The notes beneath the pieces are model-generated. The model made no database searches. It was not told where the DNA came from and worked only from the letters and a program-made list of their open reading frames with translations. A stretch of 64,000 nucleotides of DNA from Schistosoma mansoni (lineage: Eukaryota > Platyhelminthes > Trematoda > Strigeidida > Schistosomatidae): the NCBI RefSeq assembly GCF_000237925.1, contig NC_031500.1, forward strand, positions 1,736,001-1,800,000, read 5' to 3'. The translations under genes were made by a program, and so were the position numbers. Positions 54,801 through 64,000 of this stretch are shown here, piece after piece (the first letter of the stretch is position 1; every line of letters starts with the position of its first letter).

Positions 54801-56770
54801 CGACGATATCGGATCCGCGGCCGCACTGGNNNNNNNNNNNNNNNNNNNNNNNNNNNNNNNNNNNNNNNNNNNNNNNNNNNNNNNNNNNNNNNNNNNNNNN
54901 NNNNNNNNNNNNNNNNNNNNNNNNNNNNNNNNNNNNNNNNNNNNNNNNNNNNNNNNNNNNNNNNNNNNNNNNNNNNNNNNNNNNNNNNNNNNNNNNNNNN
55001 NNNNNNNNNNNNNNNNNNNNNNNNNNNNNAGGACTCAGTAGCTGAGTAGATAACGCGATGGCGTTTGAAGCGAATAGTACTGGGTTTGAGTCCTAGAGTG
55101 AACATCAACTCTGAGATGCAGGTACATCCAGCTGTCGAGTCCCAAATAGGACGAAACGCGCGTCAAACTGGATTCCACTGCTAGCTACTATCCATCTTTG
55201 CTTACAATGTTTGTGGATTAAGCCTATATCGAGACAATACGCACAGTATGCACATATGCCAATTAGAGACTGACCAGTTGCAGTCCTAAAAACATCAATG
55301 AGAAGATTCAAACAAACAATACTAAGGGAACTGTGGATAGCCTGCTACTAAATACCAAGAATTCCCCATTCTGGTTAATTTCACTGATAATAGTGATTAT
55401 AGATTATCTACCTATAAAATGTCAAACTATTAAGAAAAAAGCATCTTTGATAGTTATGGTCAGGAAACAATATGCAGAAAAGTAACAAAGTTCAGGGATA
55501 AGTTTTTTTTGAAAGTATTAAGGTTAGGAGGGTTAATTTTAAGATTATGGATACCAACATTCGAAAACTATATTCTTTACAATTTTACCGGTTTTTATTG
55601 TAATATACACTACTTTTACATATGGTAAATTCGGGCTGATTAATATTTGACTGGTTAATCTCAGGATATCTCTGACGAGAATGGGGTTCTATCGTTCTGT
55701 GATTAATTGAAGATAATCAATCAAGAACATTTCAAACTTGTTAAGCATTAGTTGGGAATTTATCGGTAAGATATAGTAAAAGCTACCAATTGACTCTGTC
55801 TTGATGATTCGATTCACTAAAGCAATTTTTTCAGTGGATGAAACTAACTATAGTCATTAGGCTAGTCAAATTGTTCAACCCTTAGTGTGTTAACCGAATT
55901 ATACCAGTCAGATTTACAGTAAAACAGTGATATTATTATCTAGTTTATACAACGGACTGATCTTAGTTAGACTGTCAGTGAAAACTAGAAAGCGCTGGAC
56001 AGCTATACCGATCTAGTATGTAACTTCTAGATAAATTGGTTGATATTAAAAATGTAAACCATTGGATACAAACTTACTCATCTATAGGTTAAACGTTCAC
56101 TGTGAAGTTTGAAAAGTACTTTGTTTGATCCTCAGTTGGATTATAGGATGAGCATTACCAAGAAGTTCCATACTACAGTAGAACAGTTGTCCAGTGCTTT
56201 TTAGTTTCTAATGATTATATAACTATACCACATCCATGATATAAACTGTAAACTACAACAATCTTCACACACTCCCTATATTAATGTTTAAAACCATTGC
56301 TTTACATATGATAGATAAGTGTGAGGTTATATTTTAATTACAGTTCATTGGGAAGCATGGAAAAGCATAAACACCTCAATTGTGATGAAGTATTGATTGC
56401 TGTGCAGCGAAACACTGATAATTTCGCCTGTTTAATACAAACTGTGTTAAATCTATGAATCATCCACAGATGAACAAGGAATTGGTGTTAGAAACACAAA
56501 TACTCTCACTCAAAAAAGGGGAAAAAGATCCTGTCTAAGTCACAAATTATCCATAGGAAAGAGTGTGAATAACACAGCAACAGCAAGTGATTATGATTAA
56601 TTTAAGATAGTAAAGTATAATGAAATCTAATTTACGGGTTATAACTAACAGGGAGTCAAAGAAAAGGTATTCATATGTGTGTTTAGGTAGAAAAATCACT
56701 GATCAGTTGGTTGGTTGGTTGGTTAGTGAGCAGTAATACAATAATCACAGTTATTAACATAATTAAAATA

Positions 56771-56813
<43 letters not shown>

Positions 56814-59800
56814 CAAACCTATAAACAAGACGGATTACGACTCAACAACTTACAGAAGGCTTAGAATCATCCGGTAGATGAATATTCTTTGGACCGTTTT
56901 TCTTGAGACGTCCAAACCAACCTGATAACCAACCATCCTGTAAAGTAAAACAAATCACTACACAACCAGGTATTTGTGATCTTGCTTTGCTTTTAAACAG
57001 ACCTACTGATATGTATATACGCAAGACTAATATAGATGTCATAGGATACTGACAAAAAAACACGATTCTTTTGAATAGATGTTTGTACAAGAATATTTAC
57101 ATCTAAGTGGGGGAATGGGGTTAAAGTTTAGTATTGATCACTAGAAGCCTTAAAGCTATTAAATTCATAATAATAATCAAGCCGACGGACGATGTTATTC
57201 AGTGGAGACATTGACAATTAAATTGTAGGTAGGTGCAGATAACCTGGTTAAGGTTCGCGTGTTTATCCGGGCCAGTTGGTTATAGATATGGCTCAGAATT
57301 GTTTGAAATGGCACAGTTCCATTCATCTCTTTGTCATCCTTTAGAAGCTAAGTGCTGAAATCTCCTTGTAACAGTTTTATTGTCTTTTTCTATTACGCTT
57401 ACTGAGGTTACTGACACTACTACTGCTACTATATACGACTGAATTACGAAACTAAGTTACAACTTCCCATCAGTCGTTCAATTAACCGTAAGCAAATATA
57501 CTGATCAGTTTAAAATGTTACACTACATAAACCCAGTGAATTGAAGTTATCAAGACAGATATTGGTTGTAAGAATAATAGAGGTAATACAAATAATCAGG
57601 GATAGACAATACTTTACGAAAAGGGATAAATTTAGGAGGAGAAACAATTTAAGTTAACTTTGAAACTCAAAACCTAAGGAAAGACAAAGAGTAAATATAT
57701 TCGTACCATTGTGATCGATTATGAGTAACGTTAAACAAAGTCTCCTAAAAATAATTACGATAATCGTACAGATCCCTATCGGCTAGCTTATTACTTAACA
57801 ACATAGCTCAGACCAGCAGTCAATGACTTCATGAACTGATAACACCTCTTGGTTTGGTTGAGCGTAGTTTTCTTCCAACGTACTGCTTTTACACTAACTA
57901 AAATCACAGGTTAATGTAAACAGTGTGATTGAGCATACGTAATGCATTCTCTTTGAAGATGTGAAATGTCAGAAATTCAATCTTCTACAGACTAGGATAT
58001 TATTTTAACAGATGAATTCATGAATGGATTTAAGCTAGACTACCACTGAAAACCTGAAAGCAGTGGACAGCCATTTGGTTTAACTTTATGGCAGTGAAAC
58101 ATGGCCGATAAGAGTAGAGGATATTCGTAGGTTACTAGTATTCGACTATAGGTGTCTTCGAAGCATTGCTCGTATATCCTAGGACCACCGGGTAAGTAAT
58201 GCAGTTGTTAGGAAACGGGTACTGGGTAAGGATGGCAAATCGATTGATGAAGTAGTGAAACCTGATCAGTTGAGATGGCTAGGACACGTGCTACGTATGC
58301 TCAACCACCAAATGCCCCGACGTGCAATGTTTTGTGGTGTATGAGTAGGTTGGGAGAAAGCTAGAGGCGACCAGACCAAAACATGACACAAATCCATGAA
58401 GCCACGGACAAGTGGACTGAGCCATGTTGGTAGGTGTAGACTATCTCGTTGGGATCTGCGAGATGATGGCAACTGATGGTTAGAGACCTTGAATGACATG
58501 GCTCAAAATCGTTTGCAATGGTGAAGGTGCATTCACTCTTTGTGTTCGCCCGAATTCTAATCTTCTGAATTCTTCATGTCTCTATCGTTTTTCTCTTTCC
58601 GAATTTATTTCATCGGATTATACTCCTTCAATAATATCTTCAAACCCTAATCTTTCAGACTACTGCTTACACTCTTATTACTGCTACCACTATGGGATTT
58701 GAATCGACAACTGCAACTTTGTATTAATGTGGTATGGCAACTAACGGACTGATGTTTCCAATGATGGTCTAGCTTACATTGACTCATGAATTCAACTATT
58801 AAAATCACTACAATCTCCACAAACCCCTATTCTAAAAATAAGATATTATTATTTTACAGTTATAAACATGATAATATTGAATAAACCTAATAATAATAGT
58901 GACAGACTAGTGTAAGTTGTTGACTCCCTTTCACACACACCCACACCTAGTACAATGAAATCTACTTTAAATCAAATAACGTTGATCAATGTAGACATTT
59001 TAAATCAACCGTAAGCATAAATCTATGAAACAGTATAAACTAAGGTAATGTTTTTTTTAAGGAATACACTTAGCTTCGTCAAAATAGTAAAACTGTTGAT
59101 TAAAGAGCTATTGTTAGTCAGTCATAACGTAGAACTTCGTACGTACGTACGTACATCAGTTCGAGTTGCCATACCATATTAGCACAGAGATACAGTTGTC
59201 GATTCAAATCCCATAGTGATAGAAGTAGTAAGAGTATAAGCATTATGTGAAAGATTAGGGTTTGAAGAAAAAGCTATTGGCTTTTAAGCCAACTGTGTGT
59301 AGTAGACACGAACAGGTTAGTTTGATTAACTTATTAAAGTTTGATGAGTACACTTTATGGGAAGGTTAAAATAATGGGACTAAAAGTATGTAATATAGAT
59401 ATCTGACAGTTACTAGGGCATGGTATTTTGTTTGATTTCTAATGAAATGATACATTTTAATGATCTAGAAAAAGAAACTGACCAGAAATCAAGTGATTAA
59501 ATAAATGGTAAGCATACCACATGATCGGAGGTGAAATCCAAATTTCAACTCGTTATTTGAACATGAATTGTAGAAAACTAATGAGGAACAGATTCATCAT
59601 ATTACTGTTTGCTTGTAACTCGTTTTCTAAGAAGAGGCTTTATATGCTCATCTTTGATCTACACTTAATGTGTAAATTCTAGTAATACTATGCGAATAGC
59701 TAAACTAAAGCAAATGAAATGAAGGTTGGAACTTTGATCTATTTTCAGCCAATGTCGTCAAACTGTAGATATATATCGCCAGCTTCAATGACATTAAGAA

Positions 59801-62800
59801 CGGTCATTATTAATTATGAAACCAATAACTTATCATCAATATAGAACGAATTCATTTCAAATTAACCGTGGTATAGAATCGAAGGTATTTAATGTGAATT
59901 ATGAGTAACTTGAACAGATGACATATATTTGCACCAGATATCTGATTATTTATATATGATGTAGACTCAAAGCTTGTTTACTTGATCTTAACGGGTGAAA
60001 ATACGAATCTTGGAGCAAAGGATCGTCTGAATTAGTTTTATCATTAAGTGTTGCGACCCGACAACTGGACACCTAGCATCTCATTTTGTGACAAAAAAAG
60101 TATTCCAAGAGAAAACTTATCACTTATCATATTTTAGACTTTAGTTACACCCAAATACCCTGGTACGGCCGAGAGTGGGGAGAGTCCGCTCTCCCTCTCC
60201 AAATGCTCTCACATGACCACGCGTATATAGCTTCTGCCAGAGAAGTCCTACTCACTGCCTTCTCGCACCACGGGTGTTGTTTACGAAATTGAGAGGACGA
60301 AAAGCGAATATCCGGTGCTTTAACCGGGTTAGTCGACACGGAAAGTTCACCTAGGGGAGTTGGAAAACCATGATTCCAAACCAATGGTGCACATGGGTTC
60401 CAGTATCCTGAGAGAAGAAATGGCATATGAATCAATCGTTAGTCACCGGCTACCATTGGACTGCATCACCTCACGATGCTCCACTGCCTTGTGAACCAGA
60501 CCTTTAGGTCGAAGTCTCCGGGTTTGGCCCCCTAAGAAAACCACCTGCTTCGACTTGGGCACCTGGACAGTATCACAGTCCTCACACAAATCGAATGAGA
60601 TTTATGTGGCGCATATATATTTGATGCCTCTTTGTACCAATATTTATGTGTTTAAATAAATAAATAAATAAGATTTCATTTAGAGAACTATTCAAAACCA
60701 AAATTTACAGAGCAGCTCTGTTTAATTCTAGATATGGGATCTCTTTAGGATTACACAATCATGAACACACCGGGGATTGAACCTAGGACATTCAAATATT
60801 GCAGCGAGTGCTCTTTTTTTATACCACTGAGTTAACATCCAGTGAATTTACCAAAACAGACTAAGTGGGGGGTTCGGATCAGGGACTTGGTGACTGAAAA
60901 TATTAAAACATCTAAACTACTAAGTCACCTTTCTAACAAATCATTAGAAGAAATGATGTCAATCAAAATACATACAAGAATGATTAAAATAACGAAGAAA
61001 CAAACAAACTATATCATACTTTTGATTGTTGTTCATTCTTATCTAAATTATCCAAATCATTTGACTTATCCTGTGTAAAACGTTCATTACTACTATTATG
61101 ATTACTATTAGTAGTAGAAGTAGTAGCAGTAGTAGGAGTAGAAAAAGTATTATGATAATCTTTTAAATTATCATTCATCATTGAAGATGGATGTCTAGAT
61201 GGTTGTGGAAGATAATTCATTTGTGATAAATTAGATATAGATTGTTTTGATTGTTGTTGAAAATGATGTTCATTTGTAAATGATGTTTCATATTTTGTAG
61301 ATAATAAACTTCTATTATTGGATGACTGAAATATTAAAGAAAAAAGAAAACAAGATTTCATTCAGGAAGACTATAAAATTGAACAATCATACTATTTACG
61401 AGGACTTTATTTTGAGAGAGAGAGAGAGGGTTTAGGTACCTACTTGTACAACAGCACAGACATGTTAAACAGTTATCATTAGATTGAGGAATATCTGAAA
61501 GAAGCGTTCGTTTTGTTACCTGGAAATCAAGTTCCAAGTGGTTCAAGGAAATTGTTATAAACATAGGATACTTGTTATAACACTAGGGTTTCTTGTTATA
61601 ACAGTCCTTTCATTTTTTACACGTATGTGGGACGTTAATTTACCTTAGACGAATATCTACACTAGATTTCCCACCCAGTGTCTATTCTACAGGACTTCAA
61701 CACAACTCAGATCAAGAACACGAGATTAGCCTGACTAGAACGTCAATATATTTCCACACCAAATCCAACAACAAGGAACAGTCAATCCATAATAATAAGG
61801 ATAGGGGAATATATATAACACATATAACACCTGTCATCCTATCTAATGTCTGACTTAGCAAAACAACTAATCATTATCATTCTCGCCCACACATCAGAAA
61901 GTACTGAATTACATTTCGAAATCGACTATAGGATCAACTTTCGAAACTGAAAGAATGAGTTATACTCAAAATATCACTCGATATATAACAGGAATTAATA
62001 TAGACAAAAGTAGGTTACGTAGAACTTTTTGTGAGCCAAGTATTATCATAGACAATATATTTTATTACATAATCTGTCGACCAAACAAATAAGCTGAGCT
62101 GTTAAGATTCTAGGCGTGTACGACCGCTTGTGCTTTTTGATAGCCAACTCATAGTTCGGAAAACTGCTTGACAATGAAGTGAAAAAAGAGAGTCGCGGCC
62201 TGAATAGTCCAGTGATAACGTCTCATATTACGAAATGAGTTATACAGGGTCCGAACCACCAAGGGAAGTATTAGCTCCTTGAAAATTACAGGGACACCTT
62301 GCTGTTTATTGTCAGCTACCACGAAAACTACGTCAAGTAGGGTTTCTTGATGACTATTTTCAGCCACTTAAAATCTCAACATAGACACTGATGTTGATTC
62401 ATTCAGACTAGTAGCCACATTCCAATGGTAAAATTCGATCAGAACTAAAGGACTAGACAGCTATAACGTTGGTAGCTACTCAAGGATCAATCAGGTGGAG
62501 ATCCTCTGTACATACGATTCTCGTATAAGATTAAAGAATTCGATTGCAAAAGATTTTGCAAAGATGTTTGGAACGATAGAAACGGAGATGAGGAAAGTGC
62601 TTTGCCAAAAATTTAGAATACATTTAAAGAGATCAGATTGGTATATATCAAATATGGTAAGATAGAAGTCTTATAGACCTAGTTCGTATATTTATTGAAT
62701 AGACTATAATTTTCTAAATGTCGATTCTTTTCCATCTGCGAACGTCCATAAAATAAATAATTCTGCCCCTATTATATCCATTTCAATGCATAAATTCTAA

Positions 62801-63501
62801 TGAAATCGATTATCGTTTGTTTAAATGACAGATAGAGAGAAAATGACCTACTCTAACCATCCATGATGATCCTGATCGCGGATGCGCAAATATAAACTTT
62901 GGAATAAGTTGTATTGTCTTTTCATTAATATGTATGAGATAGTTAACAGTATAAGGTGGTGCCTATATTACTCAATATCCTTTCATATGCCCACTTCTGA
63001 ATAGCTTCTTTCCAAAGGAAGTTCTAATTCACTGTCTTTACATGGTAGAGGTATTTCTTCAAAAGTAAGGGGATGAAAAGCGGGCGTTCAGTGCTTAAAC
63101 ATGATTGTTAAAAAAGAGCCCTGACATAGGAGAATTGGAAAATACTGGCATATATGGCCTTTTGAATCGTGAAGCGACACATCGAGTACGAGATTATGCT
63201 AGTTATCTAGTACCATGGGATTGCATCCCTTGACGTTGTTCTACTACATTATAGACTAGACTTTTACGTTGAAGGCTAAAAGAAAGATCTGGGAGAACCA
63301 CCGACTTCTGTCTGAACTCCTGTACAGTATCCCAGCCTATAAACACATGATTACAATTACTAATATGGTTATCCACAGGGTAATAGTAGTGTTAGTACAA
63401 TAAAAACTTACAGGATCCAATTGATCAACAGTCGTAGAATTTGTCATGTTAACAGTATTATTTTCAGAATTACCGGATACTGTACGAGAACGAGAGTGAA
63501 T
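51669..63501 (-). CDS. SEC16A: SEC16 (COPII / ER exit site scaffold), C-terminal part, 5 exons
   Basis: SEC16 organises ER exit sites and binds COPII subunits. Minus-strand exons in order: 63501-63412, 61325-61020, 56937-56854, 52030-51895 and 51811-51669, stop TAA at 51671-51669; about 252 aa are visible. Phases are 0, 0, 0 and 1. Recognition comes from the conserved C-terminal block: DGWLSGWFGRLKKNGPKN, HLPDDSKPS|IVWDDRLKQW, a PPPPPAPA run, then SRSRYVNIL and a Pro-rich end. These match the order and spacing of the Sec16A C-terminus (GWFSWLFG, PDDKN, IVWDEKKNQW, PPPPP, RYVDVLN). The central solenoid domain and the start lie beyond 64000. Introns of 4-5 kb are repeat-filled and one contains the assembly gap. 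The final 83-bp intron is inferred from a frame break (see findings). Confidence 0.85.
51895..52030 (-). CDS. SEC16A: SEC16 exon: IVWDDRLKQW and polyproline
   Basis: 136 bp. The acceptor attatag is on plus 52031-52032. It starts IVWDDRLKQWIDVNDPDG and continues through PPPPPAPAS to SSM, then donor gttaag at 51894. Without splicing the frame stops two codons later (TAA). The donor choice gives phase 1, matching the next acceptor. An alternative 59-bp intron would remove the polyproline stretch and is less likely. Confidence 0.75.
52205..52420 (-). repeat. Family-B SINE remnant in SEC16 intron
   Basis: gttagatcaccattcaaaacc, gcactgtttcgcccaattatgg, gaatcggcatccaacggtg. Core decayed. Confidence 0.6.
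52590..52790 (+). repeat. Family-B SINE copy
   Basis: gccagttcagtggtctatagac, gggttctatttc, ctgaggaataccatggtagtacgaaacggcc. The CTGAGGA and GAAAC boxes are present, but stem II does not pair properly. Confidence 0.65.
52836..53111. mobile_element. Family-B inverted composite SINE with 12-bp TSD
   Basis: The left arm is antisense from gttgagatcatgggtcaattg to gaacccaggac. The right arm is sense from about 52975 to the complete tail (tctccacgaaacccccttctg). The perfect duplication ataacgatttat sits at 52824-52835 and 53112-53123. The left-arm hammerhead has CTGAGGA and GAAAC but an altered stem III. Confidence 0.85.
53436..53867 (+). repeat. Family D repeat with internal deletions
   Basis: ccccaaatgccctggtacagtgg to gtgtttaaagaaataaataac; several segments present in the 60-kb copy are missing. 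Confidence 0.8.
54196..54780. repeat. 185-bp perfect inverted repeat around a 215-bp spacer
   Basis: 54196-54380 and 54596-54780 appear to be exact reverse complements. Each arm contains unique flank plus a family-A hammerhead (CTGTCGA, so inactive; AAA insertion present). The right arm ends exactly where the cloning linker begins, which makes an assembly or cloning artefact likely. Confidence 0.85.
54781..54829. other. Cloning linker / vector contamination
   Basis: Starts gaattccaccacagtgg and includes gatatcggatccgcggccgc: EcoRI, BstXI-type, EcoRV, BamHI and NotI sites in 49 bases. Not genomic. Directly abuts the run of Ns. Confidence 0.92.
54830..55029. other. Assembly gap (200 N)
   Basis: Exactly 200 N, a placeholder size. 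It lies between two family-A SINE copies, a natural place for an assembler to fail. Confidence 0.99.
55030..55325 (+). repeat. Family-A SINE, full unit
   Basis: Sense copy starting at aggactcagtagctgagtag, B box gggtttgagtcc, hammerhead region (CTGTCGA: A6 lost; GCGTC followed by AAACTGG), tail to aaacaaacaatac. Confidence 0.85.
55960..56230. repeat. Decayed family-B SINE pieces
   Basis: 55965-56035 antisense (gactgtcagtgaaaactagaaagcgctgg) and 56150-56225 sense (gagcattaccaagaagttcc..cagttgtccagtgctttttag). Confidence 0.45.
56774..56812 (+). repeat. (AT)n microsatellite
   Basis: About 38 bases of alternating AT, 40 bp downstream (on the gene strand) of a SEC16 exon donor. Confidence 0.95.
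56854..56937 (-). CDS. SEC16A: SEC16 exon: conserved GWL..WFGRL / LPDD motif
   Basis: 84 bp, 28 codons, phase 0; acceptor tttacag and donor gtaagt. It encodes DGWLSGWFGRLKKNGPKN followed by IHLPDDSKPS. The aromatic GWxxxWFG and LPDD motifs are the signature of the Sec16 C-terminal conserved region. An (AT)n microsatellite lies 40 bp downstream, in the next intron. Confidence 0.88.
57225..57790. mobile_element. Decayed LINE family 1-related pieces
   Basis: 57225-57480: ggttatagatatggctcagaattgtttgaaatgg, ttcatctctttgt (plus). 57640-57740: aagacaaagagtaaatatattcgtaccattgtgatcg (minus). Confidence 0.4.
58020..58845. mobile_element. LINE family 1 fragment between two family-B arms
   Basis: 58080-58740 is the LINE C-terminus and 3' UTR (LYGSETW.., GKDGKSIDEVV, QLRWLGHVLRM; stops present). 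The left side is an antisense family-B start (taagctagactaccactgaaaacc), the right side a sense family-B tail (atgatggtctagctt..aatctccacaaacccc). The LINE piece sits between the inverted SINE arms. Confidence 0.65.
59105..59285 (-). mobile_element. LINE family 1, extreme 3' end
   Basis: Reverse complement of 5215-5375: cagtcataacgtagaacttcgtacgtac..gagttgccatacc..gttgtcgattcaaatcccatag. Ends with 3-4 acgt units. Confidence 0.75.
60148..60671 (+). repeat. Family D repeat, full-length reference copy
   Basis: From cccaaataccctggtacggcc through tctccctctccaaatgctctcacatgacc (in parts) to the tail gtgtttaaataaataaataaataag. The tail of aaat units suggests a retroposed element whose 3' end is on the right. 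Confidence 0.88.
60740..60850 (-). repeat. tRNA-like SINE fragment
   Basis: Minus strand: gttaactcagtggtataaaa (A-box side) and aggttcaatccccgg (B box). Related in layout to 12880-12990. Confidence 0.5.
61020..61325 (-). CDS. SEC16A: SEC16 exon (Asn/Ser-rich low complexity)
   Basis: 306 bp, 102 codons, phase 0 at both ends; acceptor aatatttcag and donor gtatga. The product is a low-complexity Ser/Asn/Thr/Gln-rich segment, starting SSNNRSLLS and ending NEQQSK. This region is poorly conserved in SEC16 proteins. An antisense open frame on the plus strand is only its shadow. Confidence 0.65.
61550..62400. other. SEC16 intron stretch, unassigned
   Basis: Begins with three ttgttata units at about 19-20 bp spacing (61552, 61572, 61591). 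62149-62367 has a 72-codon minus open frame with a GC content above its surroundings and a gggtccgaacc B-box-like site on plus. Neither is recognised. Confidence 0.35.
62985..63350 (+). repeat. Family D repeat, strongly decayed
   Basis: gaagttctaattcactgtctttac, gtaaggggatgaaaagcgggcgttc, ggattgcatcccttgacgttgttc, cagtatcccagcctat follow family D order with many changes and indels. Confidence 0.65.
63412..63501 (-). CDS. SEC16A: SEC16 exon (hydrophilic linker)
   Basis: 90 bp, 30 codons, phase 0 at both ends; acceptor aaatag (CT on plus at 63502-63503) and donor gtaagt (63411-63406). It encodes a Ser/Asn/Thr-rich linker starting IHSRSRTV. No domain is visible; membership rests on phase, clean splice sites and position. 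Confidence 0.6.
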
Positions 63502-63579
63502 CTATTTAAAATAATTAAACAAAAAAATTAGTAGAAAACAACATTATTATAAAATTTAATTATTAAATAATATCAGCAT

Positions 63580-63835
63580 GGGGATTTGTGGAGACTGTAT
63601 TATTTTAACAGTTGAATTAACGAATCAATCTAAGTTAGACCACCATTGAAAACCTGAAAGCACTGAACGGTCGTTTCGTCCTAGTACACGACCTCTCAGT
63701 AGTGCATATCCACGATCCCACACTCAGGACTCGAACCAGTGGAGTCCAATCCGTGTCGAGTGTGAGATAGTTATCCACCTCAGACAATGGATAAAGGGTT
63801 GTGAAAGATCATGGATCGACTGAAATTATACATTT
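63580..63835 (-). repeat. Family-B SINE adjacent to first visible SEC16 exon
   Basis: Antisense from the tail (ggggatttgtggagactg) through agaccaccattgaaaacc and ggtcgtttcgtcctag to gatcccacactcaggac. CTGANGA is lost. Lies about 80 bp upstream of the exon at 63412-63501. Confidence 0.7.
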
Positions 63836-63836
63836 G

Positions 63837-64000
63837 TTATGTCCCGATAAGAATAATGAATAGTAACTTTTGGGATCAATTTATGGACCAATACTATGCA
63901 TATATTTTTTATCGTACAATTGTTAAATAGCTAAACTATCCATATTCATGCCCTTCTTATTATGAGCTTTACTTTGACCTATGAACTACTAAAATACGAT
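63837..64000 (+). mobile_element. LTR, 5' part, cut by the window end
   Basis: tgttatgtcccgataagaat..taacttttgg..tttatggaccaatac..gcatatattt matches the start of the 19.8-kb LTR read on its own strand. The internal region, if any, lies outside the window. Confidence 0.65.

Noticed and set aside
61358-61564. Minus-strand Cys-rich open frame with acceptor-like and donor-like sites, as an extra SEC16 exon
   Set aside because: The only usable donors leave phase 1 or 2, while the next SEC16 exon (61325) starts in phase 0 and the previous exon ends in phase 0; adding it would break the frame.
62149-62367. 72-codon minus frame as a SEC16 exon
   Set aside because: No suitable acceptor/donor pair in phase; possibly a repeat relic.
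1-64000. CRISPR array, operon or prokaryotic elements
   Set aside because: The spaced direct repeats are dispersed SINEs or microsatellites; genes have spliceosomal introns.

Overview
The window is AT-rich eukaryotic DNA that I assign to a blood fluke (Schistosoma; species not resolved). The reasons are dense Smα-type hammerhead-ribozyme SINEs, schistosome-type non-LTR retrotransposon fragments, LTR retrotransposon pieces, large repeat-filled introns with GT..AG borders, and Asn/Ser/Thr-rich low-complexity protein segments. There is no sign of prokaryotic gene organisation.

Three protein-coding genes can be assembled exon by exon. (1) Plus strand, 5619-27901: a six-exon regulator of G-protein signalling of the RZ/A subfamily (RGS17/19/20-like). 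It has a long Asn/Ser/Thr-rich N-terminal part, a perfect cysteine string and a complete RGS domain; as modelled it is 834 aa. (2) Plus strand, 41837-42980: ribosomal protein L24 (eL24), 157 aa, three exons, the first holding only five coding bases. (3) Minus strand, 63501 down to 51669: the last five coding exons of a SEC16 (COPII / ER exit site scaffold) gene, whose 5' part lies beyond the right end of the window. A possible further gene diverging from RPL24 (about 39480-41500, minus) is weak and is treated only as a candidate.

Layout: 1-5.6 kb is repeats only; 5.6-27.9 kb is the RGS gene with introns of about 1.5, 4.5, 2.5, 1.6 and 9.6 kb; 27.9-30.4 kb is its probable 3' UTR, full of simple repeats; 30.4-36.4 kb is a repeat cluster (LINE, SINE, family D); 36.4-41.8 kb is mostly unique sequence without a firm gene; 41.8-43.0 kb is RPL24; 43.0-46.4 kb is unique sequence; 46.4-51.6 kb is repeats and low-complexity DNA; 51.7-63.5 kb is the SEC16 3' part with repeat-filled introns and one 200-N assembly gap bordered by a cloning linker; 63.6-64.0 kb ends in a SINE and the start of an LTR.

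The most interesting content is in the repeats. Family A is the Smα-like SINE with the known hammerhead motif. A second tRNA-headed SINE (family B, more than 20 copies here) also carries what reads as a complete hammerhead core, including compensatory stem changes in a diverged copy. Three family-B insertions are inverted composites with the two arms overlapping, each flanked by a perfect 12-15 bp target-site duplication, so each inserted as one unit. This fits twin-primed reverse transcription with internal priming at one recurrent A/T-rich site.
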